Source: Candidatus Accumulibacter cognatus (GTDB taxonomy: Bacteria; Pseudomonadota; Gammaproteobacteria; Burkholderiales; Rhodocyclaceae). From it: DNA of 64,000 nucleotides. The notes beneath the pieces were generated by a model. It ran no database searches. It saw only the letters and a program-made list of their open reading frames with translations, and was not told where the DNA came from. Below are positions 1 through 9,025 of this stretch, in pieces. The stretch is from contig CP058708.1 in the NCBI GenBank assembly GCA_013414765.1, positions 365,503-429,502 of the forward strand, given 5' to 3'. The translations under genes were made by a program, and so were the position numbers. The first letter of the stretch is position 1, and each line of letters starts with the position of its first letter.

Positions 1-169
1 CTGAAGATCAAAGTCGCTCAGGTACACTTATTGGCTCCACGGGATACGATCACACCCTCACTGCCGCTATAAGATACCCAGACCGTCCTGCGCTGGCAAG
101 CGCTGTGCTCAATTGCTCAACTCCGCGCCAACCTGCTGGGTAGGTGTCGTAGGGGGGCTAAACGCTTAC
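1..169. other. Flank without recognisable gene
   Basis: No reading frame here resembles a known protein and no tRNA or repeat is visible. It is the flank left of the ISKra4-like element; the outer boundary of that element may lie a little inside this stretch, because only the inner part of its terminal repeat is recognisable (from 170). Confidence 0.5.
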
Positions 170-183
170 ATTCAAAGTGATGC
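170..183 (+). repeat. Left inverted repeat of ISKra4-like element
   Basis: ATTCAAAGTGATGC, exactly complementary to 3096-3109. It lies 41 bp upstream of the inferred transposase start at 225. Confidence 0.7.
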
Positions 184-284
184 AAGCCCCATAATTTCAG
201 CATTTGCCACCAGAGGGAACAGCCATGCTAGCAGCCTGTCGGACTTGGAGCCCGGGAAACCGACAAATTTTACTTTTCGGCATG

Positions 285-320
285 AAAAAGGCCGGAATTT
301 GTCGATTTTCCGGCCTTTTT
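285..320. terminator. Bidirectional hairpin terminator inside IS1182 copy A
   Basis: AAAAAGGCCGGA (285-296) pairs with TCCGGCCTTTTT (309-320), giving a GC stem with an A-run on one side and a T-run on the other. It sits 23 bp beyond the transposase stop and would also stop transcription entering from the flank. Confidence 0.75.
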
Positions 321-342
321 GAGGTTTTTTCCTCGTTTTTCT

Positions 343-1701
343 CTACTGCGGGCGCAACTTGGCCATGCGCTTCAAATTCCACGCCAGGCAGACCAGCGTC
401 CATTCCCCGGTGACCTTCTGCCAACCCCGCAAGGAAAACTGGCGAAAGCCCATGACCGACTTGATGATGCCGAAGACCGGCTCGACGGTCTGCTTGCGCA
501 ACGCATAGAGCGCTCGCCCCGCTCTGGTCTTCAAACGATGCGACATGGCCTGCACGGGTGTCGCATGCTCCGGTAGCGCGGCCGGTTCGCTATGCCGCTC
601 CCGCCAGTCAGGATGGTGCTCGTCGCGCGCCACCGCGATCAAGGGGACGATGCCGGCCGCCTCGCACGCCTTGATGTTCTTCTCGCTGTAGAAGCCCGTG
701 TCGGCGATCATCCCGTGCACGGAACCCAGCCCATCGGCCTGCGCCTGGAGCGTCGCCAGCATCGGCTCGACCTGCTCCTTGTCGTTGGGGGCTTGCGTCA
801 CGCCGACCGCCACCACCAGCAGGGTCGCGGGATCAACCGCCGCCTGGGCGTTGTACGCCTGCTCGAAGCCGCCACCGGCCACCGGCATGATGCGCGATTC
901 TTCGTCGGTCAGATTGATCTGGTCACTGTCCCGTACGCCGGGCTCGGGGGCTTTGGGCACGCTGCCCCCCCACTTCCTGCCGGTCTCTTCTTCTTTCGCC
1001 TTGCGCCGCGCCCTCTTCTCGTCGTACTGCGCCTTCTCTCGCTGATCGCGCTCCTCGGCCCGCGCCGCAATCTTCGCCTTGGCCGCCGCCATCGCCACCA
1101 GCCGATCTTCGCGGCGCTTGATTTCTTCCGGCAGGCTGACGCCGTCCGGAACCTCCGCCTGATCCGCCTGTTCGGCCAGCGCGAACAGTTCCTGCACCTC
1201 CGCCTTGAGTTGCGCTTCCAGCTTTTCGATGTGGCCGTGCGAAAGCGCACGGTGGCGGGAGGCGTTGGCCTGAATCTTCGTGCCGTCAAGACAGACATTG
1301 CCCAGTTTGAGCAGCTTCATCTCCCGGGCCATCTCCAGAACCTGCACGAACAAGTCGCTCAGTTCCTCCAGAAAACGCCGGCGGAACGTCGCCAGGCTGT
1401 CGTGATCGGGATGGCTGCCGGCGGCAATGTAGCGAAAGGCGACCGAATCGTAGGTCGCCTGCTCCAGCCTGCGGCTGGAGAAAATACCCGTCGCGTAGCC
1501 ATAGACCAGAATGGCCAGCAGCGTCGCCGGATGGTACGCCTTCGATCCCCGTCCAGCGTACTGCCGCGTCAGCTTCGACAAATCAAGCGAGTCGATCACC
1601 TCCACAATGAATCGCGCCAAATGATCCTCGTTCAACCAATCGTCGAGTGACGGCGGCAGCAGGTAGTCGGTCTTGCGATCGGTGACGATGAAATGGGACA
1701 T
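343..1701 (-). CDS. IS1182-family DDE transposase
   Basis: 452 residues, the usual size for the family. N-terminal residues 1-110 hold the conserved DYLLPPSLDDWL and LLAILVYGYATG regions. The catalytic core includes CLDGTKIQANAS (about residue 137), a Lys/Glu/Arg-rich linker (residues 160-250), a DTGFYS motif (about 340) and the C-terminal RKQTVEPVFGIIKSVMGF block with the catalytic Glu. The frame is intact. Relative to copy B it has Asp, Arg and Ser where copy B has Tyr, Met and Arg in the linker (AEER-D, DEK-R, WGG-S). It catalyses transposition of its own element. Confidence 0.9.
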   Translation of the reverse strand: MSHFIVTDRKTDYLLPPSLDDWLNEDHLARFIVEVIDSLDLSKLTRQYAGRGSKAYHPATLLAILVYGYATGIFSSRRLEQATYDSVAFRYIAAGSHPDHDSLATFRRRFLEELSDLFVQVLEMAREMKLLKLGNVCLDGTKIQANASRHRALSHGHIEKLEAQLKAEVQELFALAEQADQAEVPDGVSLPEEIKRREDRLVAMAAAKAKIAARAEERDQREKAQYDEKRARRKAKEEETGRKWGGSVPKAPEPGVRDSDQINLTDEESRIMPVAGGGFEQAYNAQAAVDPATLLVVAVGVTQAPNDKEQVEPMLATLQAQADGLGSVHGMIADTGFYSEKNIKACEAAGIVPLIAVARDEHHPDWRERHSEPAALPEHATPVQAMSHRLKTRAGRALYALRKQTVEPVFGIIKSVMGFRQFSLRGWQKVTGEWTLVCLAWNLKRMAKLRPQ

Positions 1702-2030
1702 GCCGGACCTCCGTTCCTGGAACGGCTATGATTGTAGCATATTCAGCGGGCGGCAAGGGTAAAGTCCGACAGGCTGCTAGCCACTGACCGCGACCAGATG
1801 TTGTTGGAGCGTCTGAATCGTCATCCTACGTTGCGTGCCCGTATGGAAAGCTTGCTGGGCGTGGTGGAAGACGCTGCCGGAGACTTGGAGAAGGCGGATG
1901 CAGCGGAACGTCGAGTGATCGAAGAACTCCGCCAGATGGGCAACGAAGCTCTGGCCGCCTGGGCGGAACGTGGAGTGGAGAAGAGTGTGGCAGTGGCACG
2001 AGTGGAGCCTGATTTACGTTTGGCGGGTAA

Positions 2031-2037
2031 AAAAAAC
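2031..2037 (+). other. Slippery heptamer A AAA AAC for -1 frameshifting
   Basis: In the zero frame of the upstream transposase phase the sequence reads A AAA AAC inside a run of eight A (2029-2036). A -1 slip leads into the frame that encodes the rest of the transposase. The zero frame stops at 2074-2076, about 37 bp further on. Sites of this X XXY YYZ type are established for many IS families. A sequencing error in the A-run is the alternative. Confidence 0.7.
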
Positions 2038-3095
2038 TCTATTGGCACACGACCTTCGGTAAAGTCGATGTGGTAGAGCCTCTGTGGCGGAATGGCACAC
2101 GGATCGAGCGGCGTTTCAGCACCCGAGCGGGGATCAGTTGCCGGGGCAGTTCGCAGCCGTTGCAACGGGTGATGAGTGATTTTGGGGCAGATGCGGCTTT
2201 TGGGCGGGTGCCGGAAAAGCTGAAGGAACACTATGGGATCGAGATGCCGGTAAGCACGATTCAACGGATCACCGAACATCACGCGCCAATCATTTGCGAG
2301 CAAGAGGCCAAGCGGGAGATTGTGGCCGGGACGATGGCCGGAGTCACCTTTATCGGCGAGATGGATGGTTCGATGGTCCCGGTGGTGGAAATTTCTTCGG
2401 ATGCCGAAGACAAACGCAAAGGGAAGCGTTTGGCCTGGAAAGAAGTTCGCCTGAGTCTCGTGCATCCGAAAGGCAGCGTCACCCCGATATTTGGTGGAAA
2501 TTTTGCCGGTGGGGTCGAGGAAAGCGGGCGACAGTGGTGGCGTTGTGCGGCCAAAGCGGGGTTTGGCCCGGGGAGTTACCTGCATGCGGTGGGCGATGGC
2601 GCGTCGTGGATTGCCACGCAGGAGGAGATCCAATTCGGTGCGCAAGGAGCCTATTTGGTGGATTTCTTCCATCTCTGCGAGTACCTCGGCGAAGCGTCCA
2701 AGGTCTGCGCCGCCAATGATCCCCGAGCCTGGTTGGAAGAACAAAAAAGTCGGCTCAAGGCGAACCAATCCGGTGCTGTGCTGGAAGCGTTGGCACCGTT
2801 CGTAGAGACCAATAGCGACGACCCCGCCACCGCCTGTGACCGCTATATTCGTAACCGCCGGGATCAACTGGACTACCAAGGCGCGATCAAGCAGGGGCTA
2901 CCCATTGGGTCGGGGGAAATCGAGAGCGCCCACCGCTACGTTATCCAGGAGCGGATCAAGCTTCCCGGTGCTTGGTGGTCACCAGATCATATCGAGACCA
3001 TGTTAGCCCTACGGCTTAACCGGGCCAACCGGGAATGGGACGCCTATTGGCGGGGTGTCGAAAAAGAAGCCGCATAAAGGGGTCATCTCAACGAC

Positions 3096-3109
3096 GCATC
3101 ACTTTGAAT
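3096..3109 (-). repeat. Right inverted repeat of ISKra4-like element
   Basis: Exact reverse complement of 170-183, located 19 bp after the transposase stop. Confidence 0.7.
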
Positions 3110-3152
3110 CACACCCCACCAATCTCCTCTCTCCCTCGCTGGGGGGAAGACG

Positions 3153-3313
3153 CATAGCCTTATACACAACTCATTCAGCATGAGCAAAAAAGCGATCTAA
3201 ATCGTTGATTTTTAGATGAAACATGCTCAAACGAGCAGGTTTTTATGCAATTCGGTAACTTATTGTTTCATATCGATATTTATGATGTCAGATGAGTTGT
3301 GTATAAGGCTATG
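3153..3313. mobile_element. MITE-like element with 22-bp perfect inverted repeats and 9-bp target duplication
   Basis: The 22 bp at 3153-3174 (beginning CATAGCCTTATACACAAC) are the exact reverse complement of 3292-3313. The unit is 161 bp, AT-rich against its GC-rich surroundings, and has no plausible gene. It is flanked directly by GGGAAGACG at 3144-3152 and again at 3314-3322, a perfect 9-bp duplication. Perfect ends plus a perfect duplication indicate recent movement by a transposase supplied from elsewhere. I cannot assign the parental IS family. Confidence 0.88.
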
Positions 3314-3403
3314 GGGAAGACGGGGTTTCCGAGCATCGCTCCCGTCGCTGCAGCCGGCCCGCGATGCAGGGCAAGCCGTGGAAGGGATCGGGGAAAGGGC
3401 AAA

Positions 3404-3441
3404 GTCATGATGACCGTTACCGTGAAAGCCCGCTTTCATCA
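3404..3441. repeat. Nested inverted repeat in the intergenic region after the isc operon
   Basis: Outer arms ATGATGA (3406-3412) and TCATCAT enclose a GAAAGC/GCTTTC hairpin. It lies about 45 bp beyond the stop of the last minus-strand gene of the isc cluster. It may be a transcript end or processing structure but lacks a convincing T-run. Confidence 0.35.
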
Positions 3442-3484
3442 TCGGAGGCGATCGGATTACCCATCATGATGGCTTAGTCGTTTT

Positions 3485-3874
3485 TCAGTTCAGGTCGACC
3501 GCATGGCGTTTGAGATCATCAAGGCCGACGATCAGCAGTGCAGCTTCGTTGGTGGCGTTAAGAACGACGCGCGGCGCCCTGCCGGCATGAAGGGCTTCAC
3601 GCCAGCGGGCGGCACAGAGGCACCAACGATCGCCGGGGCGCAGGCCGGGAAAGCCAAATTCGGGGCGTGGCGTCGACAGGTCATTGCCATGCGCTTTCGA
3701 GAATTCGAGGAATTCGGCAGTCAGCAGCACGCAAACGGTGTGACTGCCGAAATCTTCGTCGCTGGTGTTGCAGCAGCCATCCCGAAAAAATCCGGTCATC
3801 GGCTTTTCGCTGCAGGACCCCAGTGGTCCACCGAGAACGTTGCGCTGGCCTCCGCCCATATCGCCGGGTTTCAT
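3485..3874 (-). CDS. DUF2237 family protein
   Basis: 129 residues. The protein carries the family's signature stretches: NVLGGPL near residue 12, FFRDGCCNT (residues 29-37), GSHTVC (43-48), LEFSKAHGNDLSTPRP (56-71) and PGDRWCLCAARW (79-90). No biochemical function is established to my knowledge. Several conserved Cys (CC and CLC) suggest metal or redox chemistry, which is inference. The start overlaps the iscX stop in ATGA, so it is translated as the last gene of the isc operon. A link to Fe-S metabolism is only contextual. Confidence 0.85.
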   Translation of the reverse strand: MKPGDMGGGQRNVLGGPLGSCSEKPMTGFFRDGCCNTSDEDFGSHTVCVLLTAEFLEFSKAHGNDLSTPRPEFGFPGLRPGDRWCLCAARWREALHAGRAPRVVLNATNEAALLIVGLDDLKRHAVDLN

Positions 3875-4065
3875 GTCAACTCGTCGATCCAGGCTTGCTG
3901 GATCGCCTCGAGAATTTTCTCGCCACAGTGTCTGGAATCTTCGTCAAAACCGGGCAGGGCGAGCACCCAGTTCATCAGGTCGACGAAGTTGATCTTCAGT
4001 GGGTCGACCTCAGGATGCGCTTCCACGAGTTCGACAGCGATATCGTTGATGTCAGTCCATTTCAT
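3871..4065 (-). CDS. iscX: IscX, Fe-S assembly adaptor
   Basis: 64 residues, the family's standard size. It begins [10 protein letters not shown] and has the DPxxINFVDL segment (residues 21-30) and a C-terminal acidic helix. IscX binds IscS and is thought to modulate iron delivery or desulfurase activity. It follows fdx with a 4-bp ATGA-type overlap and is followed by the DUF2237 gene in the same way, so translation is coupled. Confidence 0.93.
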   Translation of the reverse strand: MKWTDINDIAVELVEAHPEVDPLKINFVDLMNWVLALPGFDEDSRHCGEKILEAIQQAWIDELT

Positions 4066-4403
4066 CGATGCCCCTCCTTGGTCATGTTGATCGAGTAACG
4101 CGGGATCTCAATCACCAGCAACGCTGTATTGACGATCACCTGACACGACAGGCGGGAATTCGGTTCGAGACCCCAAGCCTTGTCGAGCAAGTCGTCCTCG
4201 ACCTCGTCGGAAGGGTCGAGGTCGGCGAAGCCTTCACGCACGATGACATGGCAGGTGGTGCAGGCACACGACATCTCACAGGCGTGCTCGATGGCAATGC
4301 CGTTTTCGAGCAGGTTTTGGCAGAGCGACTCGCCCTGCCTAGCGTCGATCACTGCTCCGTCTGGACAGAGTTCGATGTGTGGTAGAACGATGACCTGGGT
4401 CAT
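4062..4403 (-). CDS. fdx: ISC-type [2Fe-2S] ferredoxin
   Basis: 113 residues. The [2Fe-2S] ligand pattern [10 protein letters not shown] (residues 42-51) is present, with the fourth Cys near residue 87 (SRLSCQ). This cytoplasmic ferredoxin supplies electrons for cluster assembly on IscU. It overlaps hscA by 4 bp upstream and iscX by 4 bp downstream. Confidence 0.95.
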   Translation of the reverse strand: MTQVIVLPHIELCPDGAVIDARQGESLCQNLLENGIAIEHACEMSCACTTCHVIVREGFADLDPSDEVEDDLLDKAWGLEPNSRLSCQVIVNTALLVIEIPRYSINMTKEGHR

Positions 4404-6301
4404 ACGGTCTCCCCCGTACTTGCCCCGCCGGACCCACCATCCAGATCGTTGATGTTGCGGCCGGTGAAAGCCTGCCGGATCGATTTGTCCATGCGTCTCG
4501 CAGCGAAATTCTGAGTATCGGCTTCGAGTTCGTCGATCGCCAGCATGATCTGACGTCGCTTGTCACCGCGTACCGCCGCCTGCAACCTAGCGATGTCGAG
4601 GTCGATGCGAGCCCGTTCGTCGGCGCTCAGCAGATCCCCGTCGCGAGCCAGCGCCGAGCTGACTGCCTGGACCAATCGTTCGGCATCGACCTGCGTTTCC
4701 TTGAGCGCACGTTGCAGCGCGTCGTCTCTGACGTGCACCAGAGAGTCCTTGAGCATGCCGGCAATTTCGTCGTCGGACAGTCCGTACGAGGGCTTGACGA
4801 CGATGCTCGCAGCAACGCCAGAAGTCTTTTCACGGGCGGTCACCGCCAGCAGGCCATCAGCGTCGACCTGAAAAGTGACGCGGATGCGGGCAGCGCCAGC
4901 GACCATCGGAGGAATGCCACGCAACTCGAAGCGCGCCAGCGAACGGCAATCGCTGACCAACTCGCGCTCGCCCTGTACGACATGCAGGGCGAGCGCCGTC
5001 TGGCCGTCGCGAAAGGTTGTGAATTCCTGCGCGCGCGCCGTCGGAATCGTCGAATTACGGGGAACGATCTTCTCGACCAGACCGCCCATGGTTTCGAGAC
5101 CCAGCGACAAGGGGATCACATCGAGCAGCAGCCAGTCATCGCCGGCCAGGCCGTTGCCAGCCAGCAGGTTGGCCTGTTTGGCCGCTCCGATGGCGACGAC
5201 CTTGTCGGGATCGAGATTGTTCAGCGGATCCTGACGGAAAAAGTCACCAACGGCGCGCTGCACCTGCGGCATGCGCGTGGCGCCACCGACCATCACCACG
5301 CCCTTGACTTCGGCAACCGACAGACCGGCATCGCGTAACGCCTTCTTCACTGGTTGCATGGTCTTGGCTACCAGTGTCTGGGTGATTTCGGCAAAGATTT
5401 CGGTGGTCAGTGTCAGGTCGATCTGCTCACCACTGTTCAGATGCGCGTTGATCTGGGCAACGCCGTGAAAGGTCAGGTATTCCTTGGCCTCGCGAGCGCG
5501 TGTCAGGAGCATCCGGGCATCTTCGACCGACAGGGGTCTGAGCCCGGCGGTTTCGAGGATCCAGCAGAAGATGCGATGGTCGAAATCATCACCACCCAGT
5601 GCCGAGTCGCCACCGGTTGCCAGCACCTCGAAGATGCCGCGCGACAGTCTGAGGATCGAGATATCGAAAGTGCCACCGCCGAGGTCATAGACGGCATAGA
5701 CGCCTTCGGCAGCGTTGTCGAGACCGTAGGCAATCGCTGCTGCGGTCGGCTCGTTGAGCAGGCGCAGCACCGGGAGTTCTGCCAGCCTAGCAGCATCCTT
5801 GGTGGCCTGTCGCTGCGCATCGTCGAAGTAGGCGGGAACGGTGATCACCGCACCGAGCAGTACGCCCCCCAGCGATGCTTCGGCACGCCGACGCAGGGTG
5901 CGCAGGATCTCGGCCGAGACTTCGACCGGGCTTTTCAGCCCGGCAGCGGTGTGCAATCGCAACATTCCAGGAGCATCGTCAAACAGGTAGGGCATGCCTT
6001 CGCGGTTGGCAATGTCCTGCAAGCCGCGGCCCATGAAGCGTTTGACCGAGACGATGGTGTTGCGCGGATCAAGGGCCTGTTTCGCTTGCGCTTCGTAACC
6101 GACCTCGCTATGTCCGTCGGGCAGGTAGCGTACCACCGAGGGCAGCAGGGGACGCCCCAGTTCGTCGCCGAGAACGGCCGCCAGGCCACTGCGGACCGTT
6201 GCGACCAGTGAGTTGGTCGTGCCGAGGTCGATGCCGATCACCAGCCGGTGCTGGTGCGGCGCCGTGGACTCGCCTGGTTCTGCAATCTGTAACAATGCCA
6301 T
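4400..6301 (-). CDS. hscA: HscA, Hsp70-type chaperone for Fe-S transfer
   Basis: 633 residues, slightly longer than E. coli HscA. The ATPase domain starts with [12 protein letters not shown] (residues 23-34) and contains the [13 protein letters not shown] phosphate-binding loop near 205. The substrate-binding domain follows after about residue 400. HscA works with HscB to release the cluster from IscU; it recognises the LPPVK motif, which is present in the IscU encoded here. It lies downstream of hscB and overlaps fdx by 4 bp. Confidence 0.96.
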   Translation of the reverse strand: MALLQIAEPGESTAPHQHRLVIGIDLGTTNSLVATVRSGLAAVLGDELGRPLLPSVVRYLPDGHSEVGYEAQAKQALDPRNTIVSVKRFMGRGLQDIANREGMPYLFDDAPGMLRLHTAAGLKSPVEVSAEILRTLRRRAEASLGGVLLGAVITVPAYFDDAQRQATKDAARLAELPVLRLLNEPTAAAIAYGLDNAAEGVYAVYDLGGGTFDISILRLSRGIFEVLATGGDSALGGDDFDHRIFCWILETAGLRPLSVEDARMLLTRAREAKEYLTFHGVAQINAHLNSGEQIDLTLTTEIFAEITQTLVAKTMQPVKKALRDAGLSVAEVKGVVMVGGATRMPQVQRAVGDFFRQDPLNNLDPDKVVAIGAAKQANLLAGNGLAGDDWLLLDVIPLSLGLETMGGLVEKIVPRNSTIPTARAQEFTTFRDGQTALALHVVQGERELVSDCRSLARFELRGIPPMVAGAARIRVTFQVDADGLLAVTAREKTSGVAASIVVKPSYGLSDDEIAGMLKDSLVHVRDDALQRALKETQVDAERLVQAVSSALARDGDLLSADERARIDLDIARLQAAVRGDKRRQIMLAIDELEADTQNFAARRMDKSIRQAFTGRNINDLDGGSGGASTGETV

Positions 6302-6352
6302 GAAGAAGTTCCTGGTACTTGTGGCGGGTAGTTCGGCGCAGTGGATTGGTTG

Positions 6353-6880
6353 CTATTCTTCGCAGGCCGCCATCGCTTCGTCGATCTCGGCGAGCAGCTT
6401 CTCCAGGAACATCAGTCGCCGCACACGGTCTGCGGTCTGTTCCAGGTCATGCCGATCGTCGAGCAGGACAGCGATTTCCTCGTAGCGTTCGCGCATGTCA
6501 CGCTGCAGACGATGGTACAAATGCTCAAGTTCGTGGTATTCGCCAGCGGCACGCGCTTCGGCAGCTGCCTCGCGCCATTCCATCTGCTCGATCAGGAAAT
6601 CTGCCGGCATCAGGGTATTGTTGTCGCTGCCGATATCGTGCGCAGCCAGATGCAGCAAATATTTCGCCCGTGTCAGGGGTTTCTTGAGCGTCTGGTAGGC
6701 TTCATTGATCCGCGTCGCCCACTGCAGCGAAAGCCGTCGTTCAGCCTCGCCGGCACTTGCAAAGCGGTCGGGATGCAACTTGGACTGGATTTCTCGGTAG
6801 CGATGGTCGAGCAGCGCTGCGTTCAGCCGAAAGGCGACCGGCAACTCGAAGAGGGTGAAGTGATCGGCGTTGAATTCCAT
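6353..6880 (-). CDS. hscB: HscB, J-domain co-chaperone
   Basis: 175 residues from the ATG at 6880. A GTG at 6904 would add eight residues (KLCCWEQ-type) not seen in the family, so I prefer 6880. The J-domain contains the essential HPD motif (in SKLHPDRF) about residue 35, followed by a C-terminal three-helix IscU-binding domain (LYHRLQRDMRERYEE). HscB brings loaded IscU to HscA and stimulates its ATPase. Confidence 0.93.
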   Translation of the reverse strand: MEFNADHFTLFELPVAFRLNAALLDHRYREIQSKLHPDRFASAGEAERRLSLQWATRINEAYQTLKKPLTRAKYLLHLAAHDIGSDNNTLMPADFLIEQMEWREAAAEARAAGEYHELEHLYHRLQRDMRERYEEIAVLLDDRHDLEQTADRVRRLMFLEKLLAEIDEAMAACEE

Positions 6881-6979
6881 TTGTTCCCAGCAGCACAGCT
6901 TCACTCAGCTCGGAGTGGTATACGCGACTTTCGCCTGCACCAACCTGCCTGTCGCTCCCCCTCCCATCTTATCTGCGAA

Positions 6980-7303
6980 TTACACGTTGAAACTTTCGCC
7001 GCAGCCGCAAGCGTCCTTGACGTTCGGGTTGTTGAAGCGGAATCCTTCGTTCAGGCCCTCTCGCGCGTAGTCGAGTTCGGTCCCGTCAAGATAGGGAAGG
7101 CTTTTTGGGTCGATCAGAACCTTGACGCCGTACGATTCAAACTCGATGTCATCCGGTCGCGCGTTATCAGCGAATTCGAGCTTATAGGCCATCCCGGAGC
7201 AGCCGCTGGTGCGCACGCCGAGGCGCAGCCCGATGCCTTTGCCGCGCTTGACCATGAAATTAGCAACGTGGCGGGCGGCCCTTTCAGAAAGCGTCACTGC
7301 CAT
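6980..7303 (-). CDS. iscA: IscA, A-type Fe-S carrier
   Basis: 107 residues, standard length. The three conserved Cys are in SGCSGMAY (residues 33-40) and the C-terminal CGCGESF. A-type carriers hold iron or clusters and pass them to apoproteins. It lies 27 bp after iscU. Confidence 0.95.
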   Translation of the reverse strand: MAVTLSERAARHVANFMVKRGKGIGLRLGVRTSGCSGMAYKLEFADNARPDDIEFESYGVKVLIDPKSLPYLDGTELDYAREGLNEGFRFNNPNVKDACGCGESFNV

Positions 7304-7330
7304 GCAAAAACCTCCTGCTGTACTGGTCTG

Positions 7331-7726
7331 TTAAGCCGGGAACTGCTCGCCATGCTTTTTCTTGTAATCAGCCACCGCCGCCTTGATCGCATCCTCTGCA
7401 AGTATCGAGCAGTGGATCTTGACCGGTGGCAGAGCCAGTTCGTCGGCAATCTGAGTGTTCTTGATGTCCAGTGCCTGATCGATGGTCTTGCCCTTGACCC
7501 ATTCGGTCACCAGCGAAGAAGAAGCAATCGCCGAACCGCAGCCGTAAGTCTTGAACTTGGCGTCTTCGATGACACCGCCCTTGCCAACCTTGATCTGCAG
7601 CTTCATCACGTCACCGCAGGCGGGCGCACCGACCATGCCGGTGGCCACGCCCTCCTCTTCCTTGCCGAACGATCCGACGTTACGCGGATTTTCGTAGTGA
7701 TCCAGAACCTTGACACTATACGACAT
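7331..7726 (-). CDS. iscU: IscU, Fe-S scaffold
   Basis: 131 residues. The three ligand Cys are in APACGDVMKL, TYGCGSAIASSS and KIHCSILAED. The HscA recognition motif LPPVK immediately precedes the third Cys. IscU is the scaffold on which IscS-derived sulfur and iron are assembled. It lies 28 bp after iscS. Confidence 0.96.
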   Translation of the reverse strand: MSYSVKVLDHYENPRNVGSFGKEEEGVATGMVGAPACGDVMKLQIKVGKGGVIEDAKFKTYGCGSAIASSSLVTEWVKGKTIDQALDIKNTQIADELALPPVKIHCSILAEDAIKAAVADYKKKHGEQFPA

Positions 7727-7754
7727 GCTGTTTCTCCTTCAATACATTCATTCA

Positions 7755-8966
7755 TCAATGAGCGGCCCACTGGACCGTACTGAGGTCGACTCCGTCCTGA
7801 ACCATTTCCCACAGTGGCGAGAGTTCGCGCAATCTGCCGATCTTCTCGTGCAGGAGCTTGATCGCGTAGTCGACGTCCTCCTCGCTGGTGAAACGGCCAA
7901 GCGTGAACCGGATCGAACTGTGCGCGAGTTCGTCATCGCGACCGAGCGCTCGCAGGACATATGACGGTTCGAGAGAGGCAGAAGTACATGCCGACCCGGA
8001 CGACACGGCGAGATCCTTGATCGCCATCAGCAACGATTCGCCTTCGACGTAGGCGAAGCTGATGTTCAGGTTGTGCGGCACCCGGCGCTCCATGTCGCCA
8101 TTGACATAGACATGCTCAATGTCCGACAGACCTTTGAGCAGGCGATCACGCAGCATACGGATGCGCTCGTTCTCTGCACCCATCTCCAGGCGTGCCAGGC
8201 GAAAAGCCTCACCCATGCCGACGATCTGATGCGTTGCCAGGGTCCCGGAGCGGAAACCACGCTCGTGGCCACCGCCATGCATCTGCGCGTTCAAGCGAAC
8301 GCGCGGTTTGCGCCGCACGTACAAGGCGCCGATCCCTTTCGGGCCGTAGGTCTTGTGCGCCGAGAAGCTCATCAGATCGACCTTGAGCGCCGCGAGATCG
8401 ATTGCCACTTTGCCGGTCGCCTGCGCCGCATCGACATGCAAGATGATTCCCCTGCTGCGGCAGATCTCGCCAATCTCGCTGATCGGCTGGATGACGCCAA
8501 TTTCGTTATTGACGAACATCACCGAGGCGACGATCGTATCCGGGCGTAGTGCCGCCTTGAACACATCGAGGTCGAGCAGACCGTCGTTCCTAACGTCAAG
8601 GTAGCTGACTTCAAAACCCTGCCGCTCGAGTTCGCGGCAGGTATCGAGAACGGCCTTGTGCTCGGTCTTGACCGTCACCAGATGCTTGCCCTTGCCGGAG
8701 TAGAAATGCGCCGCTCCCTTGAGCGCCAGATTGTTCGACTCGGTCGCACCGGAGGTCCAGACAATTTCCTTGGGGTCGGCATTGACCAGTCTGGCCACTT
8801 CTGCACGCGCTTCTTCGACCGCAGCCTCGGCTTCCCAGCCGAAAGAATGTGAGCGAGAAGCTGCGTTGCCGAATTTCTCGAACAGATAAGGGATCATCTT
8901 TTCCGCCACGCGCGGATCAACCGGCGTCGTGGCGGAATAATCGAGATAGATAGGCAGTTTCAGCAT
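7755..8966 (-). CDS. iscS: IscS, cysteine desulfurase
   Basis: 403 residues, matching E. coli IscS (404). The PLP Lys is in [12 protein letters not shown] (about residue 206). The active-site Cys is in [14 protein letters not shown] (about 328), in the long flexible loop of group I desulfurases. The reaction is L-cysteine to L-alanine with sulfur kept as a persulfide for IscU, thiamine and tRNA thiolation. It is the second of two desulfurase genes in this operon. Confidence 0.96.
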   Translation of the reverse strand: MLKLPIYLDYSATTPVDPRVAEKMIPYLFEKFGNAASRSHSFGWEAEAAVEEARAEVARLVNADPKEIVWTSGATESNNLALKGAAHFYSGKGKHLVTVKTEHKAVLDTCRELERQGFEVSYLDVRNDGLLDLDVFKAALRPDTIVASVMFVNNEIGVIQPISEIGEICRSRGIILHVDAAQATGKVAIDLAALKVDLMSFSAHKTYGPKGIGALYVRRKPRVRLNAQMHGGGHERGFRSGTLATHQIVGMGEAFRLARLEMGAENERIRMLRDRLLKGLSDIEHVYVNGDMERRVPHNLNISFAYVEGESLLMAIKDLAVSSGSACTSASLEPSYVLRALGRDDELAHSSIRFTLGRFTSEEDVDYAIKLLHEKIGRLRELSPLWEMVQDGVDLSTVQWAAH

Positions 8967-9025
8967 TGCTCTTGCTCCGGGTTGTTCATGTTTCTTGCAG
9001 ATCTTCAGTTCGTCGTCTGGCGCGC

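Larger units (their letters stand above)
232..1776 (-). mobile_element. IS1182-family element, copy A
   Basis: 1545 bp between two CTAG tetramers (228-231 and 1777-1780). The ends carry an exact 15-bp inverted repeat, CAGCCTGTCGGACTT. It encodes one transposase on the minus strand, with a bidirectional hairpin downstream of it. It is nearly identical to copy B (53086-54629): I see one length difference in a T-run near 325 and about five base differences, three of which change the protein. CTAG flanks both copies although their surroundings differ. In copy B removing one CTAG restores a gene frame, so CTAG is a 4-bp target duplication. Confidence 0.9.
225..3077 (+). pseudogene. ISKra4-family transposase, interrupted near its start and needing a -1 frameshift
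   Basis: The start ATG is at 225, behind an AGAGGGA ribosome site. Codons 1-2 are followed by CTAG and the IS1182-like element; the frame resumes at 1781 without loss. The first phase runs to 2076. The second begins in the -1 frame and ends at 3077. Slipping at A AAA AAC (2031-2037) joins them into about 433 residues and creates the conserved stretch LYWHTTFGKVDVVE. Later motifs are GEMDGSMVPVV, the DFFHLCEYLG region and IGSGEIESAHRYV. Downstream of the nested element an internal ATG at 1798 could still start a slightly shortened protein, but it lacks an obvious ribosome site. The IS insertion only separates the first few codons, so residual activity cannot be excluded. Confidence 0.75.
170..3109 (+). 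mobile_element. ISKra4-like insertion sequence, split by an IS1182-like element
   Basis: A 14-bp sequence, ATTCAAAGTGATGC, at 170-183 recurs inverted at 3096-3109 and brackets a two-phase transposase frame (225-3077). Without the 1.55-kb nested element (232-1776 plus one CTAG) the unit is about 1.39 kb. The transposase C-terminus, with the GSGEIES and PGAWW stretches, is the ISKra4 type. The outermost bases on the two sides do not match each other, so the exact ends and target duplication are unresolved. The start codon survives left of the nested insertion, at 225. Confidence 0.7.

Noticed and set aside
592..1650. 352-codon frames antisense to both IS1182 transposases
   Set aside because: Present in both copies only because the copies are nearly identical; no family resemblance.
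3216..3410. Small frame crossing the right end of the MITE
   Set aside because: It spans the element border and the target duplication, so it cannot be an evolved gene.
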